DNA from: CAZWKI01 sp964634645
Lineage (GTDB): Bacteria; Patescibacteriota; Patescibacteriia; UBA1558; S5-K13
Assembly (NCBI GenBank): GCA_964634645.1
Contig: CAZWKI010000009.1
Coordinates: 1 to 27,838, forward strand
Direction of reading: 5' to 3'
Length of the DNA stretch: 27,838 nucleotides
Made by a program: the position numbers and the translations under genes. Below, one piece after another: positions 15,174 through 22,234 of this stretch. The stretch's first letter is position 1, and each line of letters starts with the position of its first letter. The notes under the pieces are model-generated. The model made no database searches and was not told where the DNA came from. It worked only from the letters and a program-made list of their open reading frames with translations.

Positions 15174-15746
15174 CTAGATTCTAATTTTTATTTCGTATAT
15201 TATCGTTTCAATTCTTTTCAAATTTCTTTTTGCGTCATCAAATTTCATTCTAATTTTTCCTGATAAATATAGTGTCATTATAAATCCGACTATATCTTTT
15301 GTTATTTCTCTATATCTTTGTAATAATTTCAGATTTTTTTCACTTGCACACAGTACTGATTGTCTTACAAGCTCTCCAGTCATATCGCACAAACCACCCA
15401 AGTACTCTTCTGAACTAAATTTGAATTCTTTATCAATTGAAATATTTTTTCCATTTAAAACATCTATAAAAAATTTTGCTTCTAAAAATTCTTCTGCTGC
15501 TGCCTGATATGATCCTTCAAAATCCAATCTATTGCTTTTATTATATTGCTTATTTGCTTCTCGTAATTTGTTTTTTGCTTCTTCTAATGTGTCTACGGCT
15601 TCCTTCATTTTCCCATCATGAGCTAAAAATATTGATTGTTTGCTTTTTGTAAGAATTGAAGAAGAGATATGATTTATGACTCCTCTTTCTTTCTGATAAA
15701 GCGATAATTCTTTTGAGATTTTATCAAATAATTTGTTGTTTTTCAT
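15174..15746 (-). CDS. Translin-family protein
   Basis: The protein has 190 residues, nearly all helical, the usual length of archaeal and CPR translins. The family signature is clear in EEFLEAKFFIDVL (about residue 87) and EEYLGGLCDMTGELVRQSVL (about 113-132), followed by a helix (LQRYREITKDIVGFIMTLYL) and a C-terminal helix with KRNLKRIETIIYEI. In eukaryotes translin and TRAX form octameric ring complexes that bind and cleave small RNAs; acidic residues in the two signature helices correspond in position to the catalytic ones of TRAX, so nuclease activity is possible but unproven. The gene has a consensus promoter at 15771-15799, divergent from ychF. No Shine-Dalgarno site precedes ATG 15746. 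Confidence 0.85.
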   Translation of the reverse strand: MKNNKLFDKISKELSLYQKERGVINHISSSILTKSKQSIFLAHDGKMKEAVDTLEEAKNKLREANKQYNKSNRLDFEGSYQAAAEEFLEAKFFIDVLNGKNISIDKEFKFSSEEYLGGLCDMTGELVRQSVLCASEKNLKLLQRYREITKDIVGFIMTLYLSGKIRMKFDDAKRNLKRIETIIYEIKIRI

Positions 15747-15770
15747 AATTTTTTTGATTTAAGTAAAACC

Positions 15771-15799
15771 ATAATAACACAGGTAGTGCCAAAATTCAA
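15771..15799 (-). promoter_or_regulatory. Promoter of the translin gene
   Basis: On the minus strand TTGAAT (15794-15799) and TATTAT (15771-15776) are 17 bp apart with TGTG before the -10, 25 bp upstream of the ATG. Confidence 0.65.
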
Positions 15800-15810
15800 A
15801 TGCATAATAT

Positions 15811-15839
15811 TTGAAATTTATCTCAATATTCTATATAAT
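15811..15839 (+). promoter_or_regulatory. Promoter of ychF
   Basis: TTGAAA (15811-15816) and TATAAT (15834-15839) have a 17-bp spacer, about 58 bp before the ychF ATG. The -35 boxes of this and the divergent translin promoter lie 11 bp apart. The leader is filled by a repeated word (ctgaaagctgaaatctgaaagc). Confidence 0.7.
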
Positions 15840-15897
15840 CAGACTAGTTTAAAAATAATTGCTGAAAGCTGAAATCTGAAAGCTAACAGCTAATAAA

Positions 15898-16953
15898 ATG
15901 TCTTTTTCAATAGGAATCGTGGGCTTACCAAATGTTGGAAAATCAACACTTTTTAAGGCCCTTACAAAAAAACAAGTTGATGCATCAAATTACCCATTTT
16001 GTACCATAGAACCAAATGTGGGTGTTGTTGCAGTTCCTGATGAAAGACTAGATAAACTTTCAAAATTAAACAATTCTGAAAAAACAATTTATACCACAAT
16101 AGAATTTGTTGATATTGCTGGACTTGTGAAAGGTGCTAGCAAGGGAGAAGGTCTTGGAAATAAATTCTTGGCAAATATAAGAGAAGTTGATGCGATTCTA
16201 CAAGTTGTAAGACGTTTCAATGATCCAAATGTAATTCATGTTCATGGATGTGTAAACCCAAAAAATGATAGAGAAGTAATAAATCTAGAATTAATATTTG
16301 CAGATTTAGAGATTGTAAACAAAATTCTTGAAAAAGCTAGTGCAAAATTAAAAGGTGCTCATGACAAAAAAGATGAAAAATATATTGAAACACTTACCAA
16401 AATAAAAAACGCACTAGAATCAGAAAAAATGATATCCTCTATTTCACTAAATGACGAAGAAAAAATATCTATAAAAAATTTAAACCTGCTTACTGCAAAA
16501 CCAATGCTCTATGCTTATAATGTTGACGAATCAGAGGTTAATGATATTTGTGAAGATGGAATTGCAATTTGCGCAAAAATAGAATCAGAACTAGCAGAAC
16601 TTGATGAAAATGATTCAAAAGAATATATGAAGACATTGGGAATGCAAGAGACGGGACTCAACAAATTAATAAAAGAATCATACTCTGCATTAAACCTAAT
16701 TACATTTCTTACTAGCGGTCCAAAAGAATCACGCGCATGGACCGTTGAAACTGGCTCACGTGCTCCAGAAGCAGCAGGAAAAATTCACACTGACTTTGAA
16801 AGTGGTTTTATAAGAGCTGAAGTGATAAACTGGAAAGATCTACTTGATACGGGTGGTGAAACAAATGCAAAAGAAAAAGGCCTAATACGACTTGAAGGAA
16901 AAGACTACATTGTGAAAGACGGAGATGTAATGGTATTTCGATTTGCTAATTAA
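15898..16953 (+). CDS. ychF: YchF/OLA1-family ribosome-associated ATPase
   Basis: The protein has 351 residues, slightly shorter than the common 363. It is an Obg-type P-loop NTPase with the YchF peculiarity that G4 is NxxE rather than NKxD, giving ATP preference. Motifs: G1 GLPNVGKST (residues 8-16), the family-typical SNYPFCTIEPNVGVVAVPD, G3 DIAGLVKGASKGEGLGNKFL, and G4 YAYNVDE. A coiled-coil region (about 130-190) precedes a C-terminal TGS domain ending in the YchF signature RAPEAAGKIHTDFESGFIRAEV and KDYIVKDGDVMVFRFAN. YchF binds the ribosome and modulates stress responses. The gene has its own promoter; ATG 15898 lacks a Shine-Dalgarno site. Confidence 0.97.
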   Translation: MSFSIGIVGLPNVGKSTLFKALTKKQVDASNYPFCTIEPNVGVVAVPDERLDKLSKLNNSEKTIYTTIEFVDIAGLVKGASKGEGLGNKFLANIREVDAILQVVRRFNDPNVIHVHGCVNPKNDREVINLELIFADLEIVNKILEKASAKLKGAHDKKDEKYIETLTKIKNALESEKMISSISLNDEEKISIKNLNLLTAKPMLYAYNVDESEVNDICEDGIAICAKIESELAELDENDSKEYMKTLGMQETGLNKLIKESYSALNLITFLTSGPKESRAWTVETGSRAPEAAGKIHTDFESGFIRAEVINWKDLLDTGGETNAKEKGLIRLEGKDYIVKDGDVMVFRFAN

Positions 16954-16958
16954 CGATG

Positions 16959-17085
16959 CCAATATACTAATGTTTACTAATTATACGAATTTCATTTGCA
17001 TTATTGCTATAAAATTCGTATATTGGTATTAAAATTAGTATTATTAGTACAATTCGTATATTGGAATCGTGCTATTCGTATCTCA
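16959..17085. repeat. Direct and inverted word repeats between convergent ychF and queA
   Basis: AATTCGTATATTGG occurs at 17013-17026 and 17051-17064, with CCAATATAC inverted at 16959-16967 and further ATTCGTA / ATACGAAT copies. The last copy overlaps the final codons of queA. Paired copies could form hairpins that end both convergent transcripts. Confidence 0.65.
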
Positions 17086-18106
17086 AAAACATTGCATAAC
17101 CAAATGAGTAAAATCTATACTCATTTTTTATTGCCTCATTATATAATTTAAAAATAAAATTCTTTCCTGCAAGTGCGCAAACAAGCATAAGTAATGTACT
17201 TTTGGGTAAATGAAAATTTGTAATTAAATTTTTCACAAATTTAAATTTATATCCTGGATAGATAAAAATTTTTATCCAATTTTTTTGTGGAATTAATTGT
17301 CCTCTACTATCAGAAAATGCTTCAAGAACTCGAAGAGCTGTTGTGCCAACTACTATAATTCTTTTATTATCTTTCTTTGCTTTGTTTAAAAAATCTGCTG
17401 TCGATTTATCTAGAATTCCAAATTCACTGTGAATTTTATGCTCCTCTATTTTCTCAGTTTTCACCGGTTCAAAAGTTCCAAGTCCTACATGAAGAGTGAC
17501 ATATTTAAAAATAATTCCCTTTCTCCTTAGTTTATTTAAAAGTTCTTTTGTAAAATGGAAACCTGCTGTTGGTGCTGCAACTGATCCTTTATTCTTTGCG
17601 TAAACAGTTTGATATTCTTTTTTTAATTTTGCTTCGCTATCAGGATTTTTTATATATGGTGGAATTGGAACATGACCAAAATGCTCAATCATTTGATTTA
17701 ATTTATTTCCATTTAAATTAAATTGAACTTGCCAAATATTATTTTCAATATTTTTTCTAACTTCACAATAAAAATCTTTAGAAAAAATCACTTTTGTATT
17801 TTCTTTTATTCTTTTGCCTCCAATGATAGCTTGCCAAGAATTTTTATTTAATTGCCTCAATAAAAAAACTTCTACTTTCCCAGAAGTTTCTTTGTTTCCA
17901 ATTAATCGTGCTGGAAAAACTTTTGTATCATTAAAAACCAAAATATCGCCTTTTTCTAAGATATCAAAAATATCTTTGAAAATATAATGAGAAAATTTCT
18001 TTGTCTTATAATTGGCAATTAACAATTTAGAAGAATCCCGTGGTGAAGCTGGTTTATTTGCTATTAAATACACGGGTAAATTATAATTAAATTCTAAAAG
18101 TTTCAT
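17072..18106 (-). CDS. queA: tRNA preQ1(34) S-adenosylmethionine ribosyltransferase-isomerase
   Basis: The protein has 344 residues, full length. QueA transfers and rearranges the ribosyl group of SAM onto preQ1 in tRNA position 34, forming epoxyqueuosine. Family motifs: PASPRDSSKLLI near the start, ILVFNDTKVFPARLIG, FGHVPIPPYI, KGSVAAPTAGFHFT, THLHVGLGTFEPV-like VTLHVGLGTFEPV, and NLITNFHLPKSTLLMLV, ending YSFGYAMFL. QueH, which reduces the product to queuosine, lies about 1.1 kb upstream on the same strand, separated by an orphan gene. The gene's end is embedded in a word repeat shared with the intergenic gap. No Shine-Dalgarno site is seen before ATG 18106. Confidence 0.97.
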   Translation of the reverse strand: MKLLEFNYNLPVYLIANKPASPRDSSKLLIANYKTKKFSHYIFKDIFDILEKGDILVFNDTKVFPARLIGNKETSGKVEVFLLRQLNKNSWQAIIGGKRIKENTKVIFSKDFYCEVRKNIENNIWQVQFNLNGNKLNQMIEHFGHVPIPPYIKNPDSEAKLKKEYQTVYAKNKGSVAAPTAGFHFTKELLNKLRRKGIIFKYVTLHVGLGTFEPVKTEKIEEHKIHSEFGILDKSTADFLNKAKKDNKRIIVVGTTALRVLEAFSDSRGQLIPQKNWIKIFIYPGYKFKFVKNLITNFHLPKSTLLMLVCALAGKNFIFKLYNEAIKNEYRFYSFGYAMFLRYE

Positions 18107-18218
18107 ATTAGCAATATTTTAAATTAGAAATATTAATTAAAGTAATAATTTATTTTTTACAATTAAATATTCACAATAACTATTTTTAGTTTATCATAAA
18201 AAATGTACAAAAGAAAAA

Positions 18219-18270
18219 GACCCTGGGTGATGCATCAACACAAAATTGCGTAAATACAATCTCTAGGGTC
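18219..18270 (-). terminator. Multi-stem element with T-run (terminator or small structured RNA)
   Basis: The outer stem GACCCT (18219-18224)/AGGGTC (18265-18270) encloses the self-complementary TGATGCATCA (18228-18237) and an ATTG/CAAT hairpin. On the minus strand it is followed by TTTTTCTTTT. It lies beyond a second terminator-like palindrome downstream of the orphan gene, before queA. Confidence 0.55.
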
Positions 18271-18274
18271 AAAA

Positions 18275-18314
18275 TGCAAAATTAAAAAATCTTTAAGACT
18301 TAAGAATTTTTGCA
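18275..18314 (-). terminator. 40-nt palindrome terminating the orphan gene
   Basis: TGCAAAA..AAAAATCTTTAAG pairs almost completely with TTAAGAATTTTTGCA around an AC loop, and the minus-strand arm ends in GATTTTTTAATTTT. It starts 6 nt after the stop of the orphan gene. Confidence 0.65.
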
Positions 18315-18320
18315 CTTAGA

Positions 18321-18947
18321 TTAATTTTCAACGGCAAAAGCGAAACCATCAAAACAATTCCACGTGCTGCCGAAGCCACTATAGTAAGCACTCAGGCATC
18401 TGCCAAAGCCACGGGAGCTCACGCCAAGGAAACACAAAAGTCCAGCAGAGTCTTCAATTGGGTCATGCATGATGACGATATGCGATAGACCCATTGATTC
18501 CATTTCTTCATCTGTGAACATTTCACGTATAAGGCAAGCGGTTTCTGGGTTTGGTCTAGTAAAATTATTTTCCGTTGCAAAAGCTAGAATATTGTCAGTG
18601 GTTCTTTTACCATTATCAAAAAACATTTTCTTCAGGATGATAACTTCCGTTTTCATTCCCGAAGTAGCTTTGAAGTCTGGTGATAAAAGTATACTTCTAA
18701 CAAAGTTACCCAATCTGAAACCCTTTTTAAAAAGACGCTTGATCCATTCGTCTCCGGTTGTGCCATCGCTGATGACAGAAAAACGAATGACCCCATTTTG
18801 TTCTCGCCATTTTGGTTCGGTGACTGATATTTCACCACGCAGGAAACTAAGGGCTCTTTCATAACCACCAAGTTTTTTTACTATTGCATTAAGTTGCCCG
18901 CTCGTTAGTTTCGCCGATGCGAACCCACCACTTTCAACATTGTCCAT
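18321..18947 (-). CDS. Orphan CPR-type protein with own promoter and structured leader
   Basis: The protein has 208 residues, soluble, with no signal peptide. The N-terminus (KLTSGQLNAIVKKLGGYERALSFLRGEI) looks helical and linker-like; the middle (SVISDGTTGDEWIKRLFKKG) and the C-terminus with GFGRCLSAYYSGFGSTWNCFDGFAFAV are Gly/Trp/Phe-rich. I associate this sequence style with a family present in several copies in many Patescibacteria genomes, but I know no function. It is visibly richer in G and C than its neighbours and, unlike them, has AAGGAG 6 nt before the ATG, a TTGACA/TAATAT promoter and two downstream terminator-like structures. This packaging as a self-contained expression cassette suggests a mobile or recently spread gene that separates queA from queH. 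The family recollection needs a search. Confidence 0.75.
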   Translation of the reverse strand: MDNVESGGFASAKLTSGQLNAIVKKLGGYERALSFLRGEISVTEPKWREQNGVIRFSVISDGTTGDEWIKRLFKKGFRLGNFVRSILLSPDFKATSGMKTEVIILKKMFFDNGKRTTDNILAFATENNFTRPNPETACLIREMFTDEEMESMGLSHIVIMHDPIEDSAGLLCFLGVSSRGFGRCLSAYYSGFGSTWNCFDGFAFAVEN

Positions 18948-19056
18948 TTTTTCTCCTTGCGCTTATTTGCGCTTTTTTTTACTCTGATCCGAGTAGGAGT
19001 CATGACTATCAATAGTCACAACCAGAAAATGCCTATAAGTTGAGCATATTCTGGTT
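18948..19056 (-). promoter_or_regulatory. Hairpin-rich 5' leader of the orphan gene
   Basis: The predicted leader holds, in transcript order, an imperfect 12-13-bp hairpin (AACCAGAA/TTCTGGTT, 19020-19056), a perfect 7-bp hairpin TGACTAT/ATAGTCA (19003-19018), a small ACTC/GAGT stem (18981-18994) and GCGC/GCGC (18959-18972) directly before the AAGGAG ribosome site. The stacking of stems suggests cis-regulation or transcript stabilisation. Confidence 0.6.
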
Positions 19057-19098
19057 ATGACCATTGCAGTTCTATTTTTTTAAAGAACTTTTCTTAAT

Positions 19099-19127
19099 AT
19101 ATTAGTTAATAACATATAAAATGTCAA
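19099..19127 (-). promoter_or_regulatory. Consensus promoter of the orphan gene
   Basis: TTGACA (19122-19127) and TAATAT (19099-19104) on the minus strand are separated by exactly 17 bp, upstream of the structured leader. This is one of the strongest promoter matches in the window. Confidence 0.75.
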
Positions 19128-19130
19128 TAC

Positions 19131-19196
19131 TTGTCTACTGTAGAACTCATACCCATAATAATTCTTTCCGCCTACGCCAAGACTACGATGGACAAG
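19131..19196. repeat. Degenerate copy of the dispersed palindromic repeat
   Basis: It begins TTGTCTACTGTAG (compare TTGTCTACCGTAG in the gyrA repeat) and contains TCCGCCTACGCCAAG...CTACGATGGACAAG (19167-19196), with arms TCCGCC and GATGGA and the terminal TTGTC/GACAA inverted pair. It lies between the orphan gene promoter and queH. Confidence 0.5.
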
Positions 19197-19216
19197 TTTA
19201 TAAAAAAATTAAATAA

Positions 19217-19780
19217 TTAATTTTGCTTTTTAATAGAGAATTCGCATCCACAATAATTCTGACGATAAAAATTATTATCACGGGAAATTTCACACGACTT
19301 TTGAAATCCTCCATCTTTTTTCCAATCAGCCGATAAATATTCAACGCCAAGTGATTTTGAAACTTCGTATCCAGCTTGATTTATCATCTCACTACTCTTG
19401 TGTGGACTTATGGAAAGCGTAGTTGTAAAAATATCAAAATTATTTTGCTTTGTATATTTAGCAGTTTCTTCTAATCTATATTTATAACAAATAAAACATC
19501 TTTTTCCACGCTCTGGCTCATTCTCTAATCCCTTTATTTCTTTTAGCCAAATATTGTGATCAATTTTCTTTTCAATAAAATTAATGTTCAATTTTTTAGC
19601 ATAATTTTCTGATTCATTTTTTCTTATTTCATATTCGCTACTAGGATAAATATTTGGATTAAAATAAAAAAGAGAGACATCGTAATTTTCTCTTAACTTT
19701 TCTATAACATATGCGCTGCAAGGCGCACAACAAACGTGAAGTAATAGCTTTTTCAATCCGTTAGATATATTATTTTTCAT
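19217..19780 (-). CDS. queH: Epoxyqueuosine reductase QueH
   Basis: The protein has 187 residues (DUF208 family). QueH is the non-B12, iron-sulfur alternative to QueG, reducing epoxyqueuosine to queuosine in tRNA position 34. Cluster and metal cysteines are all present: LLLHVCCAPCSAYV (about residues 13-26), RGKRCFICYKYRLEE (about 93-107) and FYRQNYCGCEFS near the end. Other signatures are YFNPNIYPSSEYEIR and TTTLSISPHKSSE. It follows the DUF5680 gene (75 bp gap) and ruvB on the same strand. A 13-bp inverted repeat spans its start codon (see the separate feature). No Shine-Dalgarno site is visible. Together with queA it completes the last two steps of queuosine formation. Confidence 0.95.
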   Translation of the reverse strand: MKNNISNGLKKLLLHVCCAPCSAYVIEKLRENYDVSLFYFNPNIYPSSEYEIRKNESENYAKKLNINFIEKKIDHNIWLKEIKGLENEPERGKRCFICYKYRLEETAKYTKQNNFDIFTTTLSISPHKSSEMINQAGYEVSKSLGVEYLSADWKKDGGFQKSCEISRDNNFYRQNYCGCEFSIKKQN

Positions 19781-19850
19781 GTAATTATATATTTTGATAA
19801 TTCGATTAAATTGAAATCGATGGGATAAATAAAATATTATCTAACGGATT
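19755..19850 (-). promoter_or_regulatory. Inverted repeat enclosing the queH start
   Basis: AATCCGTTAGATA (19755-19767, within codons 5-9 of queH) is perfectly complementary in inverted sense to TATCTAACGGATT (19838-19850), with a further TCGATT/AATCGA hairpin inside the loop. In the queH mRNA the start codon would sit in the closed structure, which could limit translation. Confidence 0.55.
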
Positions 19851-19855
19851 TCATA

Positions 19856-20326
19856 TTATTTTCTTTGGTCAACAAATCCACCCATATATTTTGCCTTATA
19901 AATTTCTTGTCCATTTAATGTAATAATTTCCTCGCCTGAGAAATTATCTATTTCACCAATAAAATTATTAGAATATATATAATCTCCACTAATATATTCT
20001 TTCGGACCACGATATGGATATTCTTCTCTAATTAAAGACAGCGCTCCCTGAAGAACTTTATACACATCAGCAAAGTCAACAATACTCTCTGAAACCAAAC
20101 CATAATAAACCATTATATAAATTGGTTGATTTTGAAAAAACACAACCTCTCTTCCGCCATATGGCTCTCCGCCAAAATAATTGTCGTGATACTTAAAATC
20201 ACCGTCTTCAAAAATCAAAGTTGTTGATTTATCACTTTCAATAATTTTCTTAGAATTATCACCACTTGCATAAGTGGATTTTTTTGCTTTTACTAAAAAT
20301 TTACAAAGTTCTTTTGTGTCGAACAT
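19856..20326 (-). CDS. DUF5680-domain protein
   Basis: The protein has 156 residues, is soluble and shows the pattern of DUF5680: an N-terminal helix (ELCKFLVKAKKSTYASGD), a strand pair (STTLIFEDGDFKYHDNYFGG), the conserved GGREVVFFQNQPIYIMVYYG, a helical section (VYKVLQGALSLIREEYPYRGP) and a closing beta part (YSNNFIGEIDNFSGEEIITL, QEIYKAKYMGGF). The domain is often found alone or behind an HTH; no HTH is present here. Its biochemical role is unknown. The start lies 6 nt beyond the ruvB stop, so the two are co-transcribed, and queH follows. Confidence 0.75.
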   Translation of the reverse strand: MFDTKELCKFLVKAKKSTYASGDNSKKIIESDKSTTLIFEDGDFKYHDNYFGGEPYGGREVVFFQNQPIYIMVYYGLVSESIVDFADVYKVLQGALSLIREEYPYRGPKEYISGDYIYSNNFIGEIDNFSGEEIITLNGQEIYKAKYMGGFVDQRK

Positions 20327-20332
20327 AGTGTT

Positions 20333-21358
20333 TTATATTAATTTATTTTCAGACCCATTAAACTTTTTTCCCAAATGTTTATAACCGAGCTCTGTAACAA
20401 CTCTTCCACGCGGAGTTCTTGCCAAAAATCCTATTCTCATGAGATATGGCTCATAAATTTCCTCAATTGTTCCAATTTCCTCACTTACTGATGCTGAAAT
20501 TGTAGAAAGTCCAACTGGTCCACCGTTAAACTTATCAATTATATTTTCTAAAATTCTTCTATCAATATAATCAAGTCCGAATGAGTCAACATTCATAATA
20601 TCAAGTGCTTTGTGTGAAATATCGCTTGTAATAACTCCATCTCCCCTTACATCTGCAAAATCGCGAACTCTTTTTAAAAGTCGATTTGCAATTCTAGGTG
20701 TAAGACGAGACCTAGTTGAAATTAATTTTGCGCCACTATCATCAATTTTCACATTTAACTTCTTGGCGCTGTTTTTTATAATAATAGAAATTTCATCTTC
20801 ATTATAATAATCAAGACGAAAAACATGGCCAAATCTGTCTCGAAATGGAGATGATAATAAATCATATCTTGTTGTTGCTCCTATTAGAGTAAATTTTGGT
20901 AAGTCTAGTCGCAAAATTCTAGCACTTGGTCCTTTTCCAATTACAATATCAAGTGCATAGTCCTCCATTGCAGGATAAAGAACTTCTTCTATTATTTTGT
21001 TTAGACGATGTACTTCGTCAATAAACAAAATATCTCCTTCTTGCAAATTTGTAAGAATTGCTGCAAGATCTCCAATTTTTTCTATTGCTGGGCCAGATGT
21101 GATTTTTATATTTGTATTTACTTCATTTGCAATGATATAAGCAAGCGTTGTTTTTCCAAGTCCTGCTGGACCATAAAGCAAAACATGCTCAATGGGTTCA
21201 TTGCGCTTTTTGGAAGCCTCTATAGAAATTTGAAGATTTTCTTTGATATTGCTCTGACCAATGTACTCATTGAAATTTTTTGGTCTTAAAACTGATTCTA
21301 TTTTTTTATCTTCTTCTTTTTCTTTTGAATTTAATATTTGTGATTCTTCATTTATCAT
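20333..21358 (-). CDS. ruvB: Holliday junction branch-migration ATPase RuvB
   Basis: I choose the ATG at 21358 (MINEESQILNSKEKEEDKK) rather than an in-frame ATG 14 codons upstream, because the extra residues are translated word repeat and RuvB proteins begin shortly before the conserved LRPKNFNEYIGQ. This gives 341 residues, the usual length. RuvB is the hexameric AAA+ motor that drives branch migration with RuvA. Seen: Walker A GPAGLGKTTLA, Walker B DEVHRLN, sensor I TLIGATTR, arginine-finger region SPFRDRFG, sensor II RLTPRIANRLLKRVRDFA, and the C-terminal winged helix with LARTPRGRVVTELGYKHL. It heads a probable ruvB-DUF5680-queH operon. Confidence 0.97.
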   Translation of the reverse strand: MINEESQILNSKEKEEDKKIESVLRPKNFNEYIGQSNIKENLQISIEASKKRNEPIEHVLLYGPAGLGKTTLAYIIANEVNTNIKITSGPAIEKIGDLAAILTNLQEGDILFIDEVHRLNKIIEEVLYPAMEDYALDIVIGKGPSARILRLDLPKFTLIGATTRYDLLSSPFRDRFGHVFRLDYYNEDEISIIIKNSAKKLNVKIDDSGAKLISTRSRLTPRIANRLLKRVRDFADVRGDGVITSDISHKALDIMNVDSFGLDYIDRRILENIIDKFNGGPVGLSTISASVSEEIGTIEEIYEPYLMRIGFLARTPRGRVVTELGYKHLGKKFNGSENKLI

Positions 21359-21360
21359 AA

Positions 21361-21478
21361 GATGGGTTATAAAGCTATAAAGCACTAAGTTATAAAGCAC
21401 CTGGTTATAAAAAAATTCAAAACATTATGAACTTTATAACTTTATAAACTTTATAACTTAACACTATAATCCTATAAT
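21361..21478. repeat. Word repeat of GTTATAAAG / CTTTATAAC type upstream of ruvB
   Basis: At least six variants of ttataaag or its complement lie in about 110 bp (for example ggttataaagctataaagcac and aactttataactttataaactttataac), making a mixed direct and inverted array. Related words occur before glyA (11905-11925) and near 15075-15130. Confidence 0.6.
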
Positions 21479-21507
21479 AAAAATGAAAAATAGGCAACGA
21501 ACAAAAA

Positions 21508-21536
21508 TTGACAAAAAGGGATTTGTAAAATATTAT
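21508..21536 (+). promoter_or_regulatory. Consensus promoter of the zinc-ribbon gene
   Basis: TTGACA (21508-21513) and TATTAT (21531-21536) are 17 bp apart, 35 bp before the ATG, followed by the Shine-Dalgarno AGGAGG. Confidence 0.75.
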
Positions 21537-21570
21537 AAAAACAGATGTTAAAAAAAATAGGAGGAATATC

Positions 21571-22188
21571 ATGAATTCTGACGATGATAGTCACAGAGGA
21601 AATCACAATCAAAAAAAGACCACGACCAGACGAGGTTTCAAAAAATGTATAGGGTGCGGAGTAGAATTTCAAAGCTCCAAAGATTTTCCTGAGTTCATGT
21701 GTAACAAATGTAAAAAAGCTCTTCAATTAAATGAAAGAGAGGTGCTCAAAAAAAAGATTGCTCAATTAGCAAAAAAATACGATCTTGAAGAAAGGGAAAT
21801 CTTCAGAAGAATAGTTTTACAGGAACTACATGGGACAAAAGAACCTATAAAATCAGAACAAAATATGCCTGGACACAAACAACAAAGAAAAATTCGAAGA
21901 GAAGTGCTCCATATCGTAAGAGCAATGAATGCAGGAAAATCCATTTTAGGTAGAGCGCAAACGGTGGACGAATTGATTGCTGAGATTTATGGAATAGGCC
22001 CTGAAAAGGAAAAATTCTACACAAGAAGTTGGCAAAAAACATTAAGATCTCTAAGATCTGAAATGAAAAACCATCGCAACAATCGAGGACAAAAATGCAG
22101 AAAATGCCTAAAAGCTAGTTTCCTTCGGAAACTTTATGGCCACCAAAAGTATCAAAACAATCAATTTGAACTTGAAATGGCCGTATAA
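21571..22188 (+). CDS. Zinc-ribbon orphan protein, unknown function
   Basis: The protein has 205 residues and is strongly basic. A short disordered start is followed by an N-terminal zinc ribbon (CIGCGVEF about residues 26-33, then FMCNKCKKAL about 42-51), a charged helical middle (LNEREVLKKKIAQLAKKYDL and EEREIFRRIVLQEL), a possible second domain (TVDELIAEIYGIGPEKEKFY), and a C-terminal CRKC pair. The ribbon plus basic helices suggests nucleic-acid binding. I do not recognise the family. It has a perfect AGGAGG 7 nt before ATG 21571, its own consensus promoter and a strong terminator. It sits next to the similarly equipped acyl carrier protein gene, but the two are separated by a terminator and are separate units. 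Confidence 0.75.
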   Translation: MNSDDDSHRGNHNQKKTTTRRGFKKCIGCGVEFQSSKDFPEFMCNKCKKALQLNEREVLKKKIAQLAKKYDLEEREIFRRIVLQELHGTKEPIKSEQNMPGHKQQRKIRREVLHIVRAMNAGKSILGRAQTVDELIAEIYGIGPEKEKFYTRSWQKTLRSLRSEMKNHRNNRGQKCRKCLKASFLRKLYGHQKYQNNQFELEMAV

Positions 22189-22198
22189 CAAAAACTTT

Positions 22199-22228
22199 AA
22201 AGCCCTTTTTATTAAAAGGGCTTTTGTT
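22199..22228 (+). terminator. Rho-independent terminator of the zinc-ribbon gene
   Basis: AAAGCCCTTTT (22199-22209)/AAAAGGGCTTT (22214-22224) is an 11-bp perfect stem with a 4-nt loop followed by TGTTTTT, 10 nt after the stop codon. Confidence 0.9.
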
Positions 22229-22234
22229 TTTAAA

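Noticed and set aside
21359..21400. ruvB start at 21400
   Set aside because: The extra 14 residues come from the TTATAAAG word repeat and precede the region where RuvB proteins normally begin.
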